Translations under genes and position numbers: made by a program
The notes under the pieces: model-generated
The model's input: only the letters and a program-made list of their open reading frames with translations
Databases searched by the model: none
What the model was told of the DNA's origin: nothing
In this document: positions 25,265 to 34,280 of the stretch, piece by piece
How positions within the stretch are numbered: the stretch's first letter is position 1
How the letters are laid out: each line of letters opens with the position of its first letter
Assembly (NCBI RefSeq): GCF_035319885.1
Contig: NZ_CP141285.1
Span: forward strand, 2,786,001-2,850,000
Source of the DNA: Altererythrobacter sp. H2
GTDB lineage: Bacteria > Pseudomonadota > Alphaproteobacteria > Sphingomonadales > Sphingomonadaceae
Reading direction: 5' to 3'
DNA: 64,000 nucleotides

Positions 25265-27018
25265 ATCTCCTCGACCGCCTCGACCCCGAGAAGGGCGAGA
25301 CCATTGCGGATAACCTGCCCGATCTGGGCGGCGAGGAAAAGCCTTGCCCCGGTCAATTGCGGATTCTGTGCCACGATGAACCGCTTTTCCGGGTCATCGT
25401 TGCCCATGTTCCAGAATGCGTGGAAGGCGGCTGCCAGATCATAGAGATAGAAGGCCACCCGGTGCGGTTCGCGCGCTTGGGCGGCCGCCTCCACCAGCCG
25501 CGGAAACTGCGCCGCCTGCCGCACCAGCCCGCGATCCGCCTCGCCCAGCAGGTCGAGCCCGGCACCATCGGGCATGAAGCCCTCTGCCGCACCCTTGCGC
25601 AGCGACGAGCGGATGCGAGCGTGGGCATACTGGACATAGAAGACAGGATTGTCTTTCGACGCTTCGACCACCTTGTCGAAATCGAAGTCCATCTGGGCCT
25701 CCGGCTTGCGGGTCAGCATGGTGAAGCGGACCACATCCTTGCCGACCATCTCGACCACATCGGCAAGCGTCACGAAGTTCCCGGAGCGCTTGCTCATCTT
25801 GAATGGCTGGCCGCCCTTCAGAAGCTGGACCATCTGGACCAGCTTGACCTCGAACGGCTTGGGCCCAGTCGAATTCGGGCCTTGCCCGCCGGTCAGCGCC
25901 GCCACGGCCGCCTTGATCCGCTTGACCGTGCCGGCATGGTCGGCACCCCAGATGTCGACCAGTTCGTCGGCCGTCTGCGCTTTCTGGAAGTGGTATGCCA
26001 GATCGGCCCCGAAATAGGTCCAGCTGCCATCGCCCTTGCGGATCGGGCGGTCCTGGTCATCCCCGAAGCGGGTGGCGCGAAACAGCGGCAGTTCAACCGG
26101 CTCCCAGTCTTCGGGCGTCTTGCCCTTGGGCGCTTCGAGTTCGCCATCGTAGACCAGGTCCTGCGCGCGCAGCCAGGCTTCCGCCTCCTCCGGCTTGCCA
26201 GCGGCTTGCAGTTCGGCCTCGGACGAGAACAGGTCGTGCACGATGCCCAGCTTGGCCAGATCATCCCTGATCATCGCCAGCATGGCCTCGACCGCGCGGG
26301 TGCGGAACAGCGCCAGCCATTCGGCTTCCGGCGTATCGGCATAACGCGAACCGAACTCCTCAGCCAGTATCTGTCCGACCGGAACCAGATAGTCACCCGG
26401 ATACAGCCCTTCGGGGATCTCTCCGACGGCCCGGCCCAGCGCTTCACAGTAACGCAGGTGCACCGAGCGGGCGAGAACGTCGACCTGACCGCCGGCATCG
26501 TTGACGTAGTATTCGCGAATGACGCTGTGCCCGGCGAATTCGAGCAGGCTGGCCAGCGCATCGCCGACTACCGCGCCGCGGCAGTGGCCCATATGCATCG
26601 GTCCGGTCGGATTGGCCGAGACGTATTCGATGTTCACCGTCCGCCCTGTGCCCATGGTGGAGCGGCCGTAATCAGGCCCCAGATCCGCGATGGCCCGCAG
26701 TTCACTGGTCCAGACGCTGTCTGCCAGCCGAAGGTTGATGAAACCCGGCCCGGCAATTTCCGCGCTGACGATATCATCGTCATGCGCCAGCTGGGCCGCG
26801 AGCTTTTCCGCCAGCGCCCGCGGGTTCGTGCCGGCGGGCTTGGCCAGGACCATCGCGGCGTTGGTGGACAGATCACCGTGGTCGGGATCGCGCGGCGGCT
26901 CGACCGCCACTGCCTGTCGGGGCGTTCCGGCAGGAATGACACCCTCGCCTTCCAGGGCATCGAGCGCGGCGGAAACTTTGGCCGCAAAAGCGGCATGAAG
27001 CGTTTTCGGTTCGGACAT
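25261..27018 (-). CDS. argS: Arginyl-tRNA synthetase
   Basis: The 585-residue class I synthetase charges tRNA-Arg. The N-terminal domain shows DHGDLSTNAAM. The HIGH-type motif is HMGH at residues 142-145 and the KMSK motif lies at 407-410. Presence of a normal KMSK is notable, because many ArgRS have degenerate versions. The C-terminal anticodon-binding domain ends the protein. It heads the operon with the SPOR gene, nagZ, scpAB and tatABC. Confidence 0.96.
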   Translation of the reverse strand: MSEPKTLHAAFAAKVSAALDALEGEGVIPAGTPRQAVAVEPPRDPDHGDLSTNAAMVLAKPAGTNPRALAEKLAAQLAHDDDIVSAEIAGPGFINLRLADSVWTSELRAIADLGPDYGRSTMGTGRTVNIEYVSANPTGPMHMGHCRGAVVGDALASLLEFAGHSVIREYYVNDAGGQVDVLARSVHLRYCEALGRAVGEIPEGLYPGDYLVPVGQILAEEFGSRYADTPEAEWLALFRTRAVEAMLAMIRDDLAKLGIVHDLFSSEAELQAAGKPEEAEAWLRAQDLVYDGELEAPKGKTPEDWEPVELPLFRATRFGDDQDRPIRKGDGSWTYFGADLAYHFQKAQTADELVDIWGADHAGTVKRIKAAVAALTGGQGPNSTGPKPFEVKLVQMVQLLKGGQPFKMSKRSGNFVTLADVVEMVGKDVVRFTMLTRKPEAQMDFDFDKVVEASKDNPVFYVQYAHARIRSSLRKGAAEGFMPDGAGLDLLGEADRGLVRQAAQFPRLVEAAAQAREPHRVAFYLYDLAAAFHAFWNMGNDDPEKRFIVAQNPQLTGARLFLAAQIGQVIRNGLALLGVEAVEEM

Positions 27019-27083
27019 GCCGCGCGGTTAGCCGACCTGCGCAAAAGCGCAAGATGCGGGCAGGCCTGCCCGCCCGGACCCGA

Positions 27084-27734
27084 TCAGCGCGTAGCGTTGT
27101 AGGCGAGCTGCTGCTCGGTCAGCTGGAAGCCGACCAGGAGTTCGAAGGTCGCACGGTTGAGTGCGGCGCGCACCTGAGGATCGGCCAGCGGATCGAGCGC
27201 CGCATCGGGATCGCCCGCCTTGCGCCTGCGGGTGATCTGTTCGCGGATGTCGGCAGGCAGGGTCGCTTCGTTGCGATCGACGAAAGCACCGGCCTTGGCG
27301 GAGGCGCTGGCCCGTTCCTGTCCGTCGGCAAAGTCGACCGCAACCGTCCCGATCCGCTTGGTCTGGACGGCTGCCCCGCCGCGCAGAACCGTGGCGAAAA
27401 AGGGCAGCTCGATCCGCCGCGCACCGCGCGTGTCGGTCCGGCGCACCAGGACATCGAAACTGGCTTCCGAATAGACCCGCGCACCCGAATCGTTGCAGGT
27501 GCTGCGAACGTTGGTGATCGCAGCGACGGCATCGATATTCGCAGCGGTGCGGTCACCCGGCGTGCGGAACAGGGTTACATCGCCGGTGTAGTCCGGCACC
27601 CCGACTGCCGGGCAGACGCTGCGGACAGCGGTGATGCCGACACCCTCGTCGATCACCAGCTCACCATCGCGCGCGCAGCCTGCCAGAGCGATAGCACAGG
27701 CCGAGGCCCAAAGCAGCTTGCGGGTCAATGTCAT
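27084..27734 (-). CDS. Predicted lipoprotein
   Basis: From ATG 27734 the product is 216 residues with a lipoprotein signal peptide; the lipobox ends LAGC with Cys20 as the acylated residue. The mature part is mostly beta-strand-like, with two further cysteines (VCPAVG and TCNDSG). No named family is recognised beyond a hypothetical sphingomonad lipoprotein. The same frame stays open far upstream, antisense to ispH, but that part is a shadow. It is divergent from ispH and lies 65 bp before argS on the same strand. Confidence 0.78.
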   Translation of the reverse strand: MTLTRKLLWASACAIALAGCARDGELVIDEGVGITAVRSVCPAVGVPDYTGDVTLFRTPGDRTAANIDAVAAITNVRSTCNDSGARVYSEASFDVLVRRTDTRGARRIELPFFATVLRGGAAVQTKRIGTVAVDFADGQERASASAKAGAFVDRNEATLPADIREQITRRRKAGDPDAALDPLADPQVRAALNRATFELLVGFQLTEQQLAYNATR

Positions 27735-27806
27735 GCGGTACCGTTCCTCGAATTCATCGTTCGCACGCCCTAGCGGGCCATGCAGCAAAGCGCTAGAGGC
27801 GGGTTT

Positions 27807-28799
27807 ATGAACGCGCCCTTGCCTGTCGCCGCCCAGAAGCCTGCCGCTGACCAGAGCGGAGTCCGCTTGCCCCTGACCGTGCTGGTCGCCGCGCCTCGCG
27901 GGTTCTGCGCCGGAGTGGACCGCGCGATCGAGATCGTCGAGCGGTCGCTCGAACGCTATGGCGCACCGGTCTATGTCCGGCACGAGATTGTCCACAACCG
28001 CTTCGTGGTTGACGGGCTGAAAGCGAAGGGCGCCATCTTCGTCGAGGAGCTGGACGAGGTGCCCGATGGCGCGCCGGTGGTGTTCAGCGCGCACGGCGTG
28101 CCCAAGTCTGTCCCTGCCGAGGCGCAGCGGCGCGGCCTTGCCTACCTCGATGCCACCTGTCCGCTGGTCAGCAAGGTCCACCGACAGGCCGAGCGGCACA
28201 TCGAGAAAGACCTGCACATCGTGTTCGTGGGGCATGAAGGCCATCCCGAAGTCATCGGCACCATGGGCCAGGTTCCCGAAGGATGGATGACTCTGGTCGA
28301 AACCGTGGACGATGTCGCCAGGCTCGATTTTGCCGCAGACGCGCCGCTGTCGTTCCTCACCCAGACCACCCTGTCGGTCGATGACACCGCCGATATCATT
28401 GCCGCCTTGCAGGCAAAGTATCCGCACATCGTTGGCCCCAAGGCAGAGGACATCTGCTACGCCACCTCCAACCGCCAGGCAGCGGTGAAGGCCATTGCGC
28501 CGGACAGCGACCTGGTGCTGGTAATCGGCGCGCCCAATTCGTCCAACTCGCTGCGCCTGGTTGAAGTGGCTGAGCGCTGCGGGACCCCGGGCCGTCTGAT
28601 CCAGCGCGCCAGCGAGATTGATCGCGAATGGCTCGAAGGCGTGCATACTCTTGGCCTCACTGCCGGTGCATCGGCGCCCGAAACGCTGGTCCGCGAAGTG
28701 ATCGACCGGCTCACCGAATGGCGCGACGTCGAAGAACATACCCTGGTGACTGCCGAGGAGAAGATGGTCTTCAAGCTGCCGCGCCAGCTGACCGACTAA
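27807..28799 (+). CDS. ispH: 4-hydroxy-3-methylbut-2-enyl diphosphate reductase
   Basis: The 330-residue [4Fe-4S] enzyme makes IPP and DMAPP in the last step of the MEP isoprenoid pathway. The three cluster ligands are Cys34 (GFCAGV), Cys118 (ATCPLV) and Cys217 (ICYATSNRQ). Substrate-binding HEIVHN and GHEGHPEV are intact. ATG 27807 is chosen over TTG/ATG options upstream on family length. It forms an operon with thrB and rnhA. Confidence 0.95.
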   Translation: MNAPLPVAAQKPAADQSGVRLPLTVLVAAPRGFCAGVDRAIEIVERSLERYGAPVYVRHEIVHNRFVVDGLKAKGAIFVEELDEVPDGAPVVFSAHGVPKSVPAEAQRRGLAYLDATCPLVSKVHRQAERHIEKDLHIVFVGHEGHPEVIGTMGQVPEGWMTLVETVDDVARLDFAADAPLSFLTQTTLSVDDTADIIAALQAKYPHIVGPKAEDICYATSNRQAAVKAIAPDSDLVLVIGAPNSSNSLRLVEVAERCGTPGRLIQRASEIDREWLEGVHTLGLTAGASAPETLVREVIDRLTEWRDVEEHTLVTAEEKMVFKLPRQLTD

Positions 28800-28806
28800 G
28801 CGGCTT

Positions 28807-29787
28807 GTGGCTGTTTACACCCACCTCGGCGCGGAAGACCTCGCAGAGCTGATCGCCGCCTACGATGTCGGTGAACTGCTCTCGGCCAAGGGCATTGCCG
28901 AAGGTGTGTCCAATTCCAACTGGCTGCTGGAAACCACGCAGGGCCGGTTCATCCTGACTATGTACGAGCGTCGGATCGACCTGGCCGACTTGCCGTTTTT
29001 TCTCGGCCTGCTCGATCATCTCGCCGCCAGAGGCTGCCCGGTCCCCCGGACCATCCATGATCGTGGCGGAGCGGCCTTCCGGATGCTGGGCGGCAAGGCC
29101 GTGGCACTGATAGAATTCCTGCCCGGTGTCTCGGTGGACCGGCCCACCGCCGATCAGGCCCGCAGCGTCGGGGCAGTCCTCGCCCGGATGCATCTTGCCT
29201 CGACCGACATGGCGGACGGGCGCGAGAACGTGCTTGGCCCCGACATGTCGGCACACGTCCTGGCAGGGTGCGGCGCCGTTGCTCTGGCAGGGATCGACCA
29301 TGACCTGCCGCGCGCGATCGGCGTCGCGGCAGAGGTCGCCTCACGCTGGCCCGGTGAATTGCCGCGCTCGGTGATCCATTCCGATCTCTTCCCGGACAAC
29401 GTGCTGATGCTCGGCAGCAAGGTGTCGGGCCTGATCGACTTCTACTTCGCCTGCACCGACATGATGGCCTACGATCTGGCTGTCACCCACGCAGCGTGGA
29501 GCTTTACCGCCGGTGGCGCGCGGCATCGCGCGGACGTGGGGCAGGCGCTGCTTGAAGGCTACGAAAGCGTCCGTCCGCTGGAACCGGCCGAGCGGGAGGC
29601 CATGCCACTGTTGGCACAGGGTGCCTGCCTCAGGTTTATTTCCAGCCGCGCGCAGGACTGGCTCGATACGCCGCCGGAAGCATTGGTGACGCGCAAGGAT
29701 CCGATGGACTTCATGCGCCGCCTCGATTTCTATCGTAGCTCGGGCGCGGCCGCGTTTGCTCCGCCAGCCCGGGCCTCATCCCGATGA
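28807..29787 (+). CDS. thrB: Homoserine kinase, APH-fold type (ThrB)
   Basis: The 326-residue protein starts at GTG 28807, seven bases after ispH. It belongs to the aminoglycoside-phosphotransferase-fold homoserine kinases of alphaproteobacteria, not the GHMP type. The N-terminal lobe has [19 protein letters not shown] and the catalytic loop is [12 protein letters not shown], followed by [10 protein letters not shown] for metal binding. It makes O-phosphohomoserine for threonine synthesis. It overlaps rnhA by four bases. Confidence 0.92.
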   Translation: MAVYTHLGAEDLAELIAAYDVGELLSAKGIAEGVSNSNWLLETTQGRFILTMYERRIDLADLPFFLGLLDHLAARGCPVPRTIHDRGGAAFRMLGGKAVALIEFLPGVSVDRPTADQARSVGAVLARMHLASTDMADGRENVLGPDMSAHVLAGCGAVALAGIDHDLPRAIGVAAEVASRWPGELPRSVIHSDLFPDNVLMLGSKVSGLIDFYFACTDMMAYDLAVTHAAWSFTAGGARHRADVGQALLEGYESVRPLEPAEREAMPLLAQGACLRFISSRAQDWLDTPPEALVTRKDPMDFMRRLDFYRSSGAAAFAPPARASSR

Positions 29788-30233
29788 AGAAGGTCGATCT
29801 CTTCACCGACGGTGCCTGCAAGGGCAATCCCGGCCCCGGAGGCTGGGCCGCGTTGCTCCGGATGGGGCGTCATGAGAAGGAACTGGTCGGCGGCGAGGTA
29901 CTCACCACCAACAACCGGATGGAAATGAGTGCGGTGATCAAAGGACTCAACGCCCTGATCGAACCGTGTGTGGTGACCGTGCACACCGACAGCCGCTACG
30001 TGATTGACGGCATGACCAAGTGGATCGACGGCTGGAAGAAGCGCGGCTGGGTCAATGCCAGCAAACAGCCGGTCAAGAATGCCGATCTGTGGCACGACCT
30101 GATTGCGGCTGCAGCCCGACACAAGGTCGACTGGCAATGGGTCAAGGGCCACAATGGCCACGTCGAGAACGAACGTGTCGATGTCCTCGCAAGCGACGAG
30201 GCTGACCGGCAGGCGCGGAGCCGGGGACGCTAG
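29784..30233 (+). CDS. rnhA: Ribonuclease HI
   Basis: The 149-residue enzyme cuts RNA in RNA-DNA hybrids. Catalytic acids Asp9 ([12 protein letters not shown]), Glu47 (NNRMEM) and Asp69 (HTDSRY) are visible, as is [15 protein letters not shown] with the last Asp. The ATG overlaps the thrB stop (ATGA). The ispH-thrB-rnhA order is conserved in sphingomonads. Confidence 0.96.
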   Translation: MKKVDLFTDGACKGNPGPGGWAALLRMGRHEKELVGGEVLTTNNRMEMSAVIKGLNALIEPCVVTVHTDSRYVIDGMTKWIDGWKKRGWVNASKQPVKNADLWHDLIAAAARHKVDWQWVKGHNGHVENERVDVLASDEADRQARSRGR

Positions 30234-30259
30234 GCACCCCGCTCCGCGCGTATCGGCAA

Positions 30260-30436
30260 CTAGCTGTTGTCTTCGACCGGCGCGCCGGGGCCGTTCTTTT
30301 TCATCGAATCGATGGCGTTCTGAGCGGATGCCTTGCTCGAATACCCTTCAGTGGAAAACATCGTTTCCGAATTGTATTTGAAGCGCACGCGGAACTCGCC
30401 TGCCTTGTCCTTGTAGATCTCAAACTTGTGAGCCAT
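30260..30436 (-). CDS. DUF1508 (YegP-like) small protein
   Basis: The 58-residue protein is a single DUF1508 unit: KFEIYKDKAGEFRVRFKYN, then GYSSKASAQNAIDSMKKN. YegP-type proteins contain one or two such units with unknown function. ATG 30436 has GGGAGG upstream. It converges on rnhA with a 26-bp gap. The C-terminus is a short acidic tail. Confidence 0.87.
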   Translation of the reverse strand: MAHKFEIYKDKAGEFRVRFKYNSETMFSTEGYSSKASAQNAIDSMKKNGPGAPVEDNS

Positions 30437-30505
30437 TTCAGCAACCTCCCGTTCCATCAGTGGAGGGAGCACCCTACCCGCGTTGGCCAGAATTGCCAGC
30501 CTTTC

Positions 30506-31600
30506 TCAGCCGAAGCGGGCGGGATCGTAGAGTCGGGGGTCGAGCCCTTCGGTCATGGCATCGCGTGGGTGGCCGAGCAGCAACTGCCGCGCCAGCCGGG
30601 CTGCTGCGGGCGAGGTCTGGATGCCATAGCCGCCCTGCCCCGCAAACCAGAAGAACCCTTCCACCTCGGGGTCGAAGCCATAGACCGGGCAACGGTCCGG
30701 TGCGAAGCTGCGCAGCCCGGCCCACTTGTGTTCGACAGCCTCGATCCGCCAGTCAACCACGTGTTGCAGGCGGTCGATCGCTTCGGCCACGGCGAGTTCC
30801 TCGGGCGCGGCATCGCAGGGCGGCGAAGGCTCTTCGTCGTGCGGGCTGAGCCATAGCCGGCCACTTTCCGGCTTGAAGTAGAACGAGCCGGCAATGTCGA
30901 GCACCAGCGGAAGATCAGCCGAGGGCGCGGGGTCCACCCGCAGTTGCACCACTGTCCGCCGCAAGGGCTGGATGCCGAGCGCGCGCGCTCCGGCAATCTC
31001 CGCCAGTTGATCGGCCCACGCTCCCGCGGCGTTGACCACTGTCCGGGCCAGGAACTGTTCGCCCCGCCCGGTCTCTATCCGCCAGAGATCTCCCTCGCGT
31101 GAAAGTGCGGCGACTTGTGCCCGCACAACCAGCTCTGCCCCGTGCGCCACCATCGCCTTAAGATAGTGCGCGTGCAGGCCCGCCACGTCGATATCGGCGC
31201 AGGCAGGCTCCCAGATGGCACCGGTCCAGTCTGGCCGGACGCCGGGAAGCCTTGCTGCCAGCCCGGCGCGATCGACCCGCTCGATCGTCACGCCCGTTGG
31301 CCCGAACCGGTCCATGAACCCGTCAAGCTCGGCCGTGTCGCCGTCACGCCCGATATAGAGCGCGCCCCGTTCAGCCAGAAAGCCGCCGCGGCGCAGATAA
31401 GGGCCGGAGGCCAGGGTGAGCGGCACGATTTCGGGCCCGCCGTAGCACTCTTCCCAGAAGGCGGCGGAGCGCCCGGTCGAATGGTAGCCCGGCCGGTCTT
31501 CCGCCTCCAGAACCAGCACCCGTGCATGGGGCGCAAGTTCGGCAGCCAGACTGGCCCCGGCGATCCCCGCCCCGACCACTGCAATATCATACGTGCTCAT
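30506..31600 (-). CDS. FAD-dependent oxidoreductase (DAO family)
   Basis: The 364-residue protein starts with the dinucleotide motif GAGIAGASLA and has the second FAD motif ending VVNAAGAWADQLAEIAG. C-terminal FWFAGQGGYGIQTSPAAARL contacts the flavin. It belongs to the DadA/glycine oxidase superfamily; the substrate could be a D-amino acid or a hydroxy acid and cannot be fixed. It is followed, in transcription order, by intergenic sequence and preceded by the alpha/beta hydrolase gene five bases upstream, suggesting one unit. Confidence 0.87.
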   Translation of the reverse strand: MSTYDIAVVGAGIAGASLAAELAPHARVLVLEAEDRPGYHSTGRSAAFWEECYGGPEIVPLTLASGPYLRRGGFLAERGALYIGRDGDTAELDGFMDRFGPTGVTIERVDRAGLAARLPGVRPDWTGAIWEPACADIDVAGLHAHYLKAMVAHGAELVVRAQVAALSREGDLWRIETGRGEQFLARTVVNAAGAWADQLAEIAGARALGIQPLRRTVVQLRVDPAPSADLPLVLDIAGSFYFKPESGRLWLSPHDEEPSPPCDAAPEELAVAEAIDRLQHVVDWRIEAVEHKWAGLRSFAPDRCPVYGFDPEVEGFFWFAGQGGYGIQTSPAAARLARQLLLGHPRDAMTEGLDPRLYDPARFG

Positions 31601-31605
31601 CAGCT

Positions 31606-32559
31606 CTATCCGCTGGCCGCAACCGCATGGTCGAGAAACGCGTCGATTGCCGCCATCGCCCGATCCCGCACCGGATCAGCCTCGCGCAGGATTTCGTGCC
31701 GCGATCCGGCCCCGAACCGCACCAGTTCGCCCTGTGGCAGACGGGCAGCGGCTCGCTCGATCGCCCTCATGTCGACCAGCCGGTCATTTTCTGCTCCCAG
31801 CAGCAGCACCGGGGTTTGCACGCGCTCCAGCACGCCCGGCCGGTTAAGGACGCGCGTCGAAGCGTAGGCTCGTTCGACCCAGCCCCAGCTGCCCGGCCCC
31901 ATCACCAGTTCGGGCCGCGCGTCGCGCCACCACAGCTCGTCGGCATAGCGGACAGGGTCGTGGGTCAGCAGAGTGATGCGCGAGGCTGGCACCTGCCCCG
32001 GCTTCTCGCTCCATTTCCACGCTGGCCGGGCCGCATCGCCCAGCCTCTTCATCAGGCGGGCCGCGCCATGCATCACCGGCAAGGGCAGGACCGTGCCAAA
32101 AAATCCGAGCATCGGCGCGGACAGCACCACGGCAGCAGGATCGACCCGGCCTTCCGTCAGAGCGCGCAGCACCAGATGCCCGCCCATCGAGTGCCCGGCC
32201 AGCACGTGCGGCCCGGGCCGCGTCTCCTTCCATTGCGACCACAACAGAGCCAGATCGTTCACCCAATCGGCAAAGTCGCTGACATGCCCGGTCACCGGAT
32301 CGTTGCCGAGGCGACCCGAACCCGCCTGACCGCGCCAGTCGGATGCGGACACCGCCCAGCCGGCGCGGTGCCATTGTTCCAGCGTTTCCAGGTATTTCTC
32401 GTAGCAGTCGCCCCGCCCTGGGAGGAACAGGATGGAGCCGCGCGGAGCCTCAGGCACCGGCCAGTCGATCCGGCGGATCGGCCAGCCGTCGCTTGCCTGC
32501 CAGCGGCTTTCGATGGCGTGCGCGGGGATGGCACGGCGATCAATCGGGGTATGGTTCAT
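31606..32559 (-). CDS. Alpha/beta hydrolase (lysophospholipase-like)
   Basis: The 317-residue protein shows the oxyanion region FLPGRGDCYEKY, the nucleophile elbow LAGHSMGGHLVLR, the acid motif LLGAENDRLVD, and the late histidine in GSRHEIL. This is the PldB/monoacylglycerol-lipase (Hydrolase_4) group. No signal peptide is present, so it is cytoplasmic. It lies just upstream of the FAD oxidoreductase on the minus strand and divergent from the pilus genes. Confidence 0.88.
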   Translation of the reverse strand: MNHTPIDRRAIPAHAIESRWQASDGWPIRRIDWPVPEAPRGSILFLPGRGDCYEKYLETLEQWHRAGWAVSASDWRGQAGSGRLGNDPVTGHVSDFADWVNDLALLWSQWKETRPGPHVLAGHSMGGHLVLRALTEGRVDPAAVVLSAPMLGFFGTVLPLPVMHGAARLMKRLGDAARPAWKWSEKPGQVPASRITLLTHDPVRYADELWWRDARPELVMGPGSWGWVERAYASTRVLNRPGVLERVQTPVLLLGAENDRLVDMRAIERAAARLPQGELVRFGAGSRHEILREADPVRDRAMAAIDAFLDHAVAASG

Positions 32560-32663
32560 CCGGGCTTTGCCTGCTTGCCTAACGCTGGCCTCAACGGGGT
32601 GGTTACTTTTTGGTAAGCCATCGCCTGTAGCACCAGCCTCCTAAGGGGACCTTTGGGGGCATC

Positions 32664-33155
32664 ATGCTGGACGGTTATCTCCACTACGGGCTGCTCTGCG
32701 GCTTGGCAATCGCACTGGTTGTTGCCGCAGTCACCGATCTCAGGCGGCGTCAGATCGACAACTGGCTGAACGGCGCGATCGTGCTGGGCGCGCCGCTGTT
32801 CTGGTGGTCGTCAGGCTATGCGCTCTGGCCGGACGTGGCCATGCAGTTCGGCGTGGCGGTGGCGGCTTTCGTGGTGCTGGCCGTCCTGTTCGCCCTGCGC
32901 ATGATGGGTGGCGGCGACGTCAAGCTGCTCACCGCTCTCGCGCTGTGGATCGAGCCGACCTGGTTCCTCAAGCTTCTGATCGTGATGGCGCTGGCGGGCG
33001 GTGTGCTCACCGTGGTGCTGGGCGTGCGCCACGTGATGAAACGGCGGCGCGACAAGCTGGCCGTGCCTTACGGCGTGGCCATTTCCGCGGCCGGCCTGTG
33101 GGTACTGGGCACGCACTACCTGCCGCTGGCGGGCGCCAGTCTCGGAACGGGGTGA
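32664..33155 (+). CDS. cpaA: Tad prepilin peptidase CpaA
   Basis: The 163-residue type IV prepilin peptidase (A24 family, TadV/CpaA) has the two catalytic aspartates: Asp25 in AAVTDLRRRQIDNW and Asp85 in MGGGDVKLL. Four to six membrane helices are seen. It processes Flp prepilin. No flp pilin gene lies next to it; the 104-base gap upstream has no open frame of the right type. It begins the Tad gene set. Confidence 0.92.
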   Translation: MLDGYLHYGLLCGLAIALVVAAVTDLRRRQIDNWLNGAIVLGAPLFWWSSGYALWPDVAMQFGVAVAAFVVLAVLFALRMMGGGDVKLLTALALWIEPTWFLKLLIVMALAGGVLTVVLGVRHVMKRRRDKLAVPYGVAISAAGLWVLGTHYLPLAGASLGTG

Positions 33156-33238
33156 ACCCGATTTTAACCAGTCACGGATTAACGACACAAACTACACCTG
33201 CCCGCAACTGCCGGGCTGAACAGGGGGCTTGAATAGCC

Positions 33239-34270
33239 ATGGACAGGAAAAAGCTGGTTCTGCTGCTGGGGGCACTGGTCATCGCGATCGGTACGGCGCT
33301 CATCGCGCGGAGCATGTTTGCCGGGGCAGCGACCCCGCAGGCCGAGGCAGTGCCGCAGAAGCCGGTGGGGCCCAAGGTGCTGGTGTCGAACCGTGCCCTG
33401 CCAGTCGGCACGATCATCACCGCCGATGCGATCGGTTTCCAGCAATGGCCGGAAGAGCTGGTGCAGGATGCCTATTTCATCGACGGCGAATCCGACATCA
33501 GCAAGCTGATCGGCACCGTTGTCCGCTTTCCCATTACTGCAGGCGAGCCGGTAACCCAGGGCTCGCTGGTGGCCCCTGGCGACCGCGGCTTCCTGGCCGC
33601 AGCGCTCGGCCCCGGGATGCGCGCCGTCACGGTGCCTGTGTCGGCCAAGACCGGCGTTGCCGGGTTCGTCTTCCCGGGTGACCGGGTCGACCTCGTGCTG
33701 ACTCAGACGGTCAAGGGCGATGGCGGCAGCGAAGGGCTCAAGGCTTCCGAAACCATCCTGCGCAACTTGCGGGTCCTCGCAACCGACCAGTCGACCGAAA
33801 GCACCTCGGACGAACAGGGCCGCACCGTGGTCCGTGCATTCCGCACCGTGACGCTCGAAGTGACCCCGAAGATCGCGGAGAAGGTCGCAGTCGCGCAGAC
33901 CATCGGAACGCTCAGCCTGTCGCTGCGCTCGATCTCCGACAACCAGAGCGAGCTGGAGCGGGCCATCGCATCGGGCGACGTGAAGATCCCCGACAATGCC
34001 ACGCCTGAACAGGAAGAGAAGCTGCTGCGCCAGGCCATGGCCCGCCCGATCGACAAGGGTGCCAGCTTCGTGACCGGCGGCGACGTATCGCGCTTCCAGC
34101 GCACGTCGATGCCGCCGCAGCGCCAGACCGGATCGGCTCCGGCACCGGAAATGGCCGTGTCCGGCGCACCAGCGGCCCAGCCGACCGTGCCCAAGGGCCC
34201 GACCGTGCGGGTTACCCGCGGCAAGATTACCACTGAAGAAGCCATCGGCAAGACCGGCGGCGGACGCTGA
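33239..34270 (+). CDS. cpaB: Flp pilus assembly protein CpaB/RcpC
   Basis: The 343-residue protein has an N-terminal membrane anchor (LVLLLGALVIAIGTALIA), an SAF domain (VLVSNRALPVGTIITADAI) near residues 45-65, and the RcpC domain around AVTVPVSAKTGVAGFVFPGD. The C-terminal proline/alanine-rich tail is disordered. It is a periplasmic assembly factor of the Tad pilus. It follows cpaA by 83 bp, and cpaC starts 10 bp later. Confidence 0.92.
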   Translation: MDRKKLVLLLGALVIAIGTALIARSMFAGAATPQAEAVPQKPVGPKVLVSNRALPVGTIITADAIGFQQWPEELVQDAYFIDGESDISKLIGTVVRFPITAGEPVTQGSLVAPGDRGFLAAALGPGMRAVTVPVSAKTGVAGFVFPGDRVDLVLTQTVKGDGGSEGLKASETILRNLRVLATDQSTESTSDEQGRTVVRAFRTVTLEVTPKIAEKVAVAQTIGTLSLSLRSISDNQSELERAIASGDVKIPDNATPEQEEKLLRQAMARPIDKGASFVTGGDVSRFQRTSMPPQRQTGSAPAPEMAVSGAPAAQPTVPKGPTVRVTRGKITTEEAIGKTGGGR

Positions 34271-34280
34271 GGGGGGAACC

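Noticed and set aside
27735..28739. N-terminal extension of the lipoprotein frame antisense to ispH
   Set aside because: The lipoprotein signal peptide begins at 27734, and the extension only mirrors ispH codons.
33164..33182. CtrA-like TTAA...TTAA pair upstream of cpaB
   Set aside because: The spacing is 11 bases, not the 7 needed for a CtrA site.
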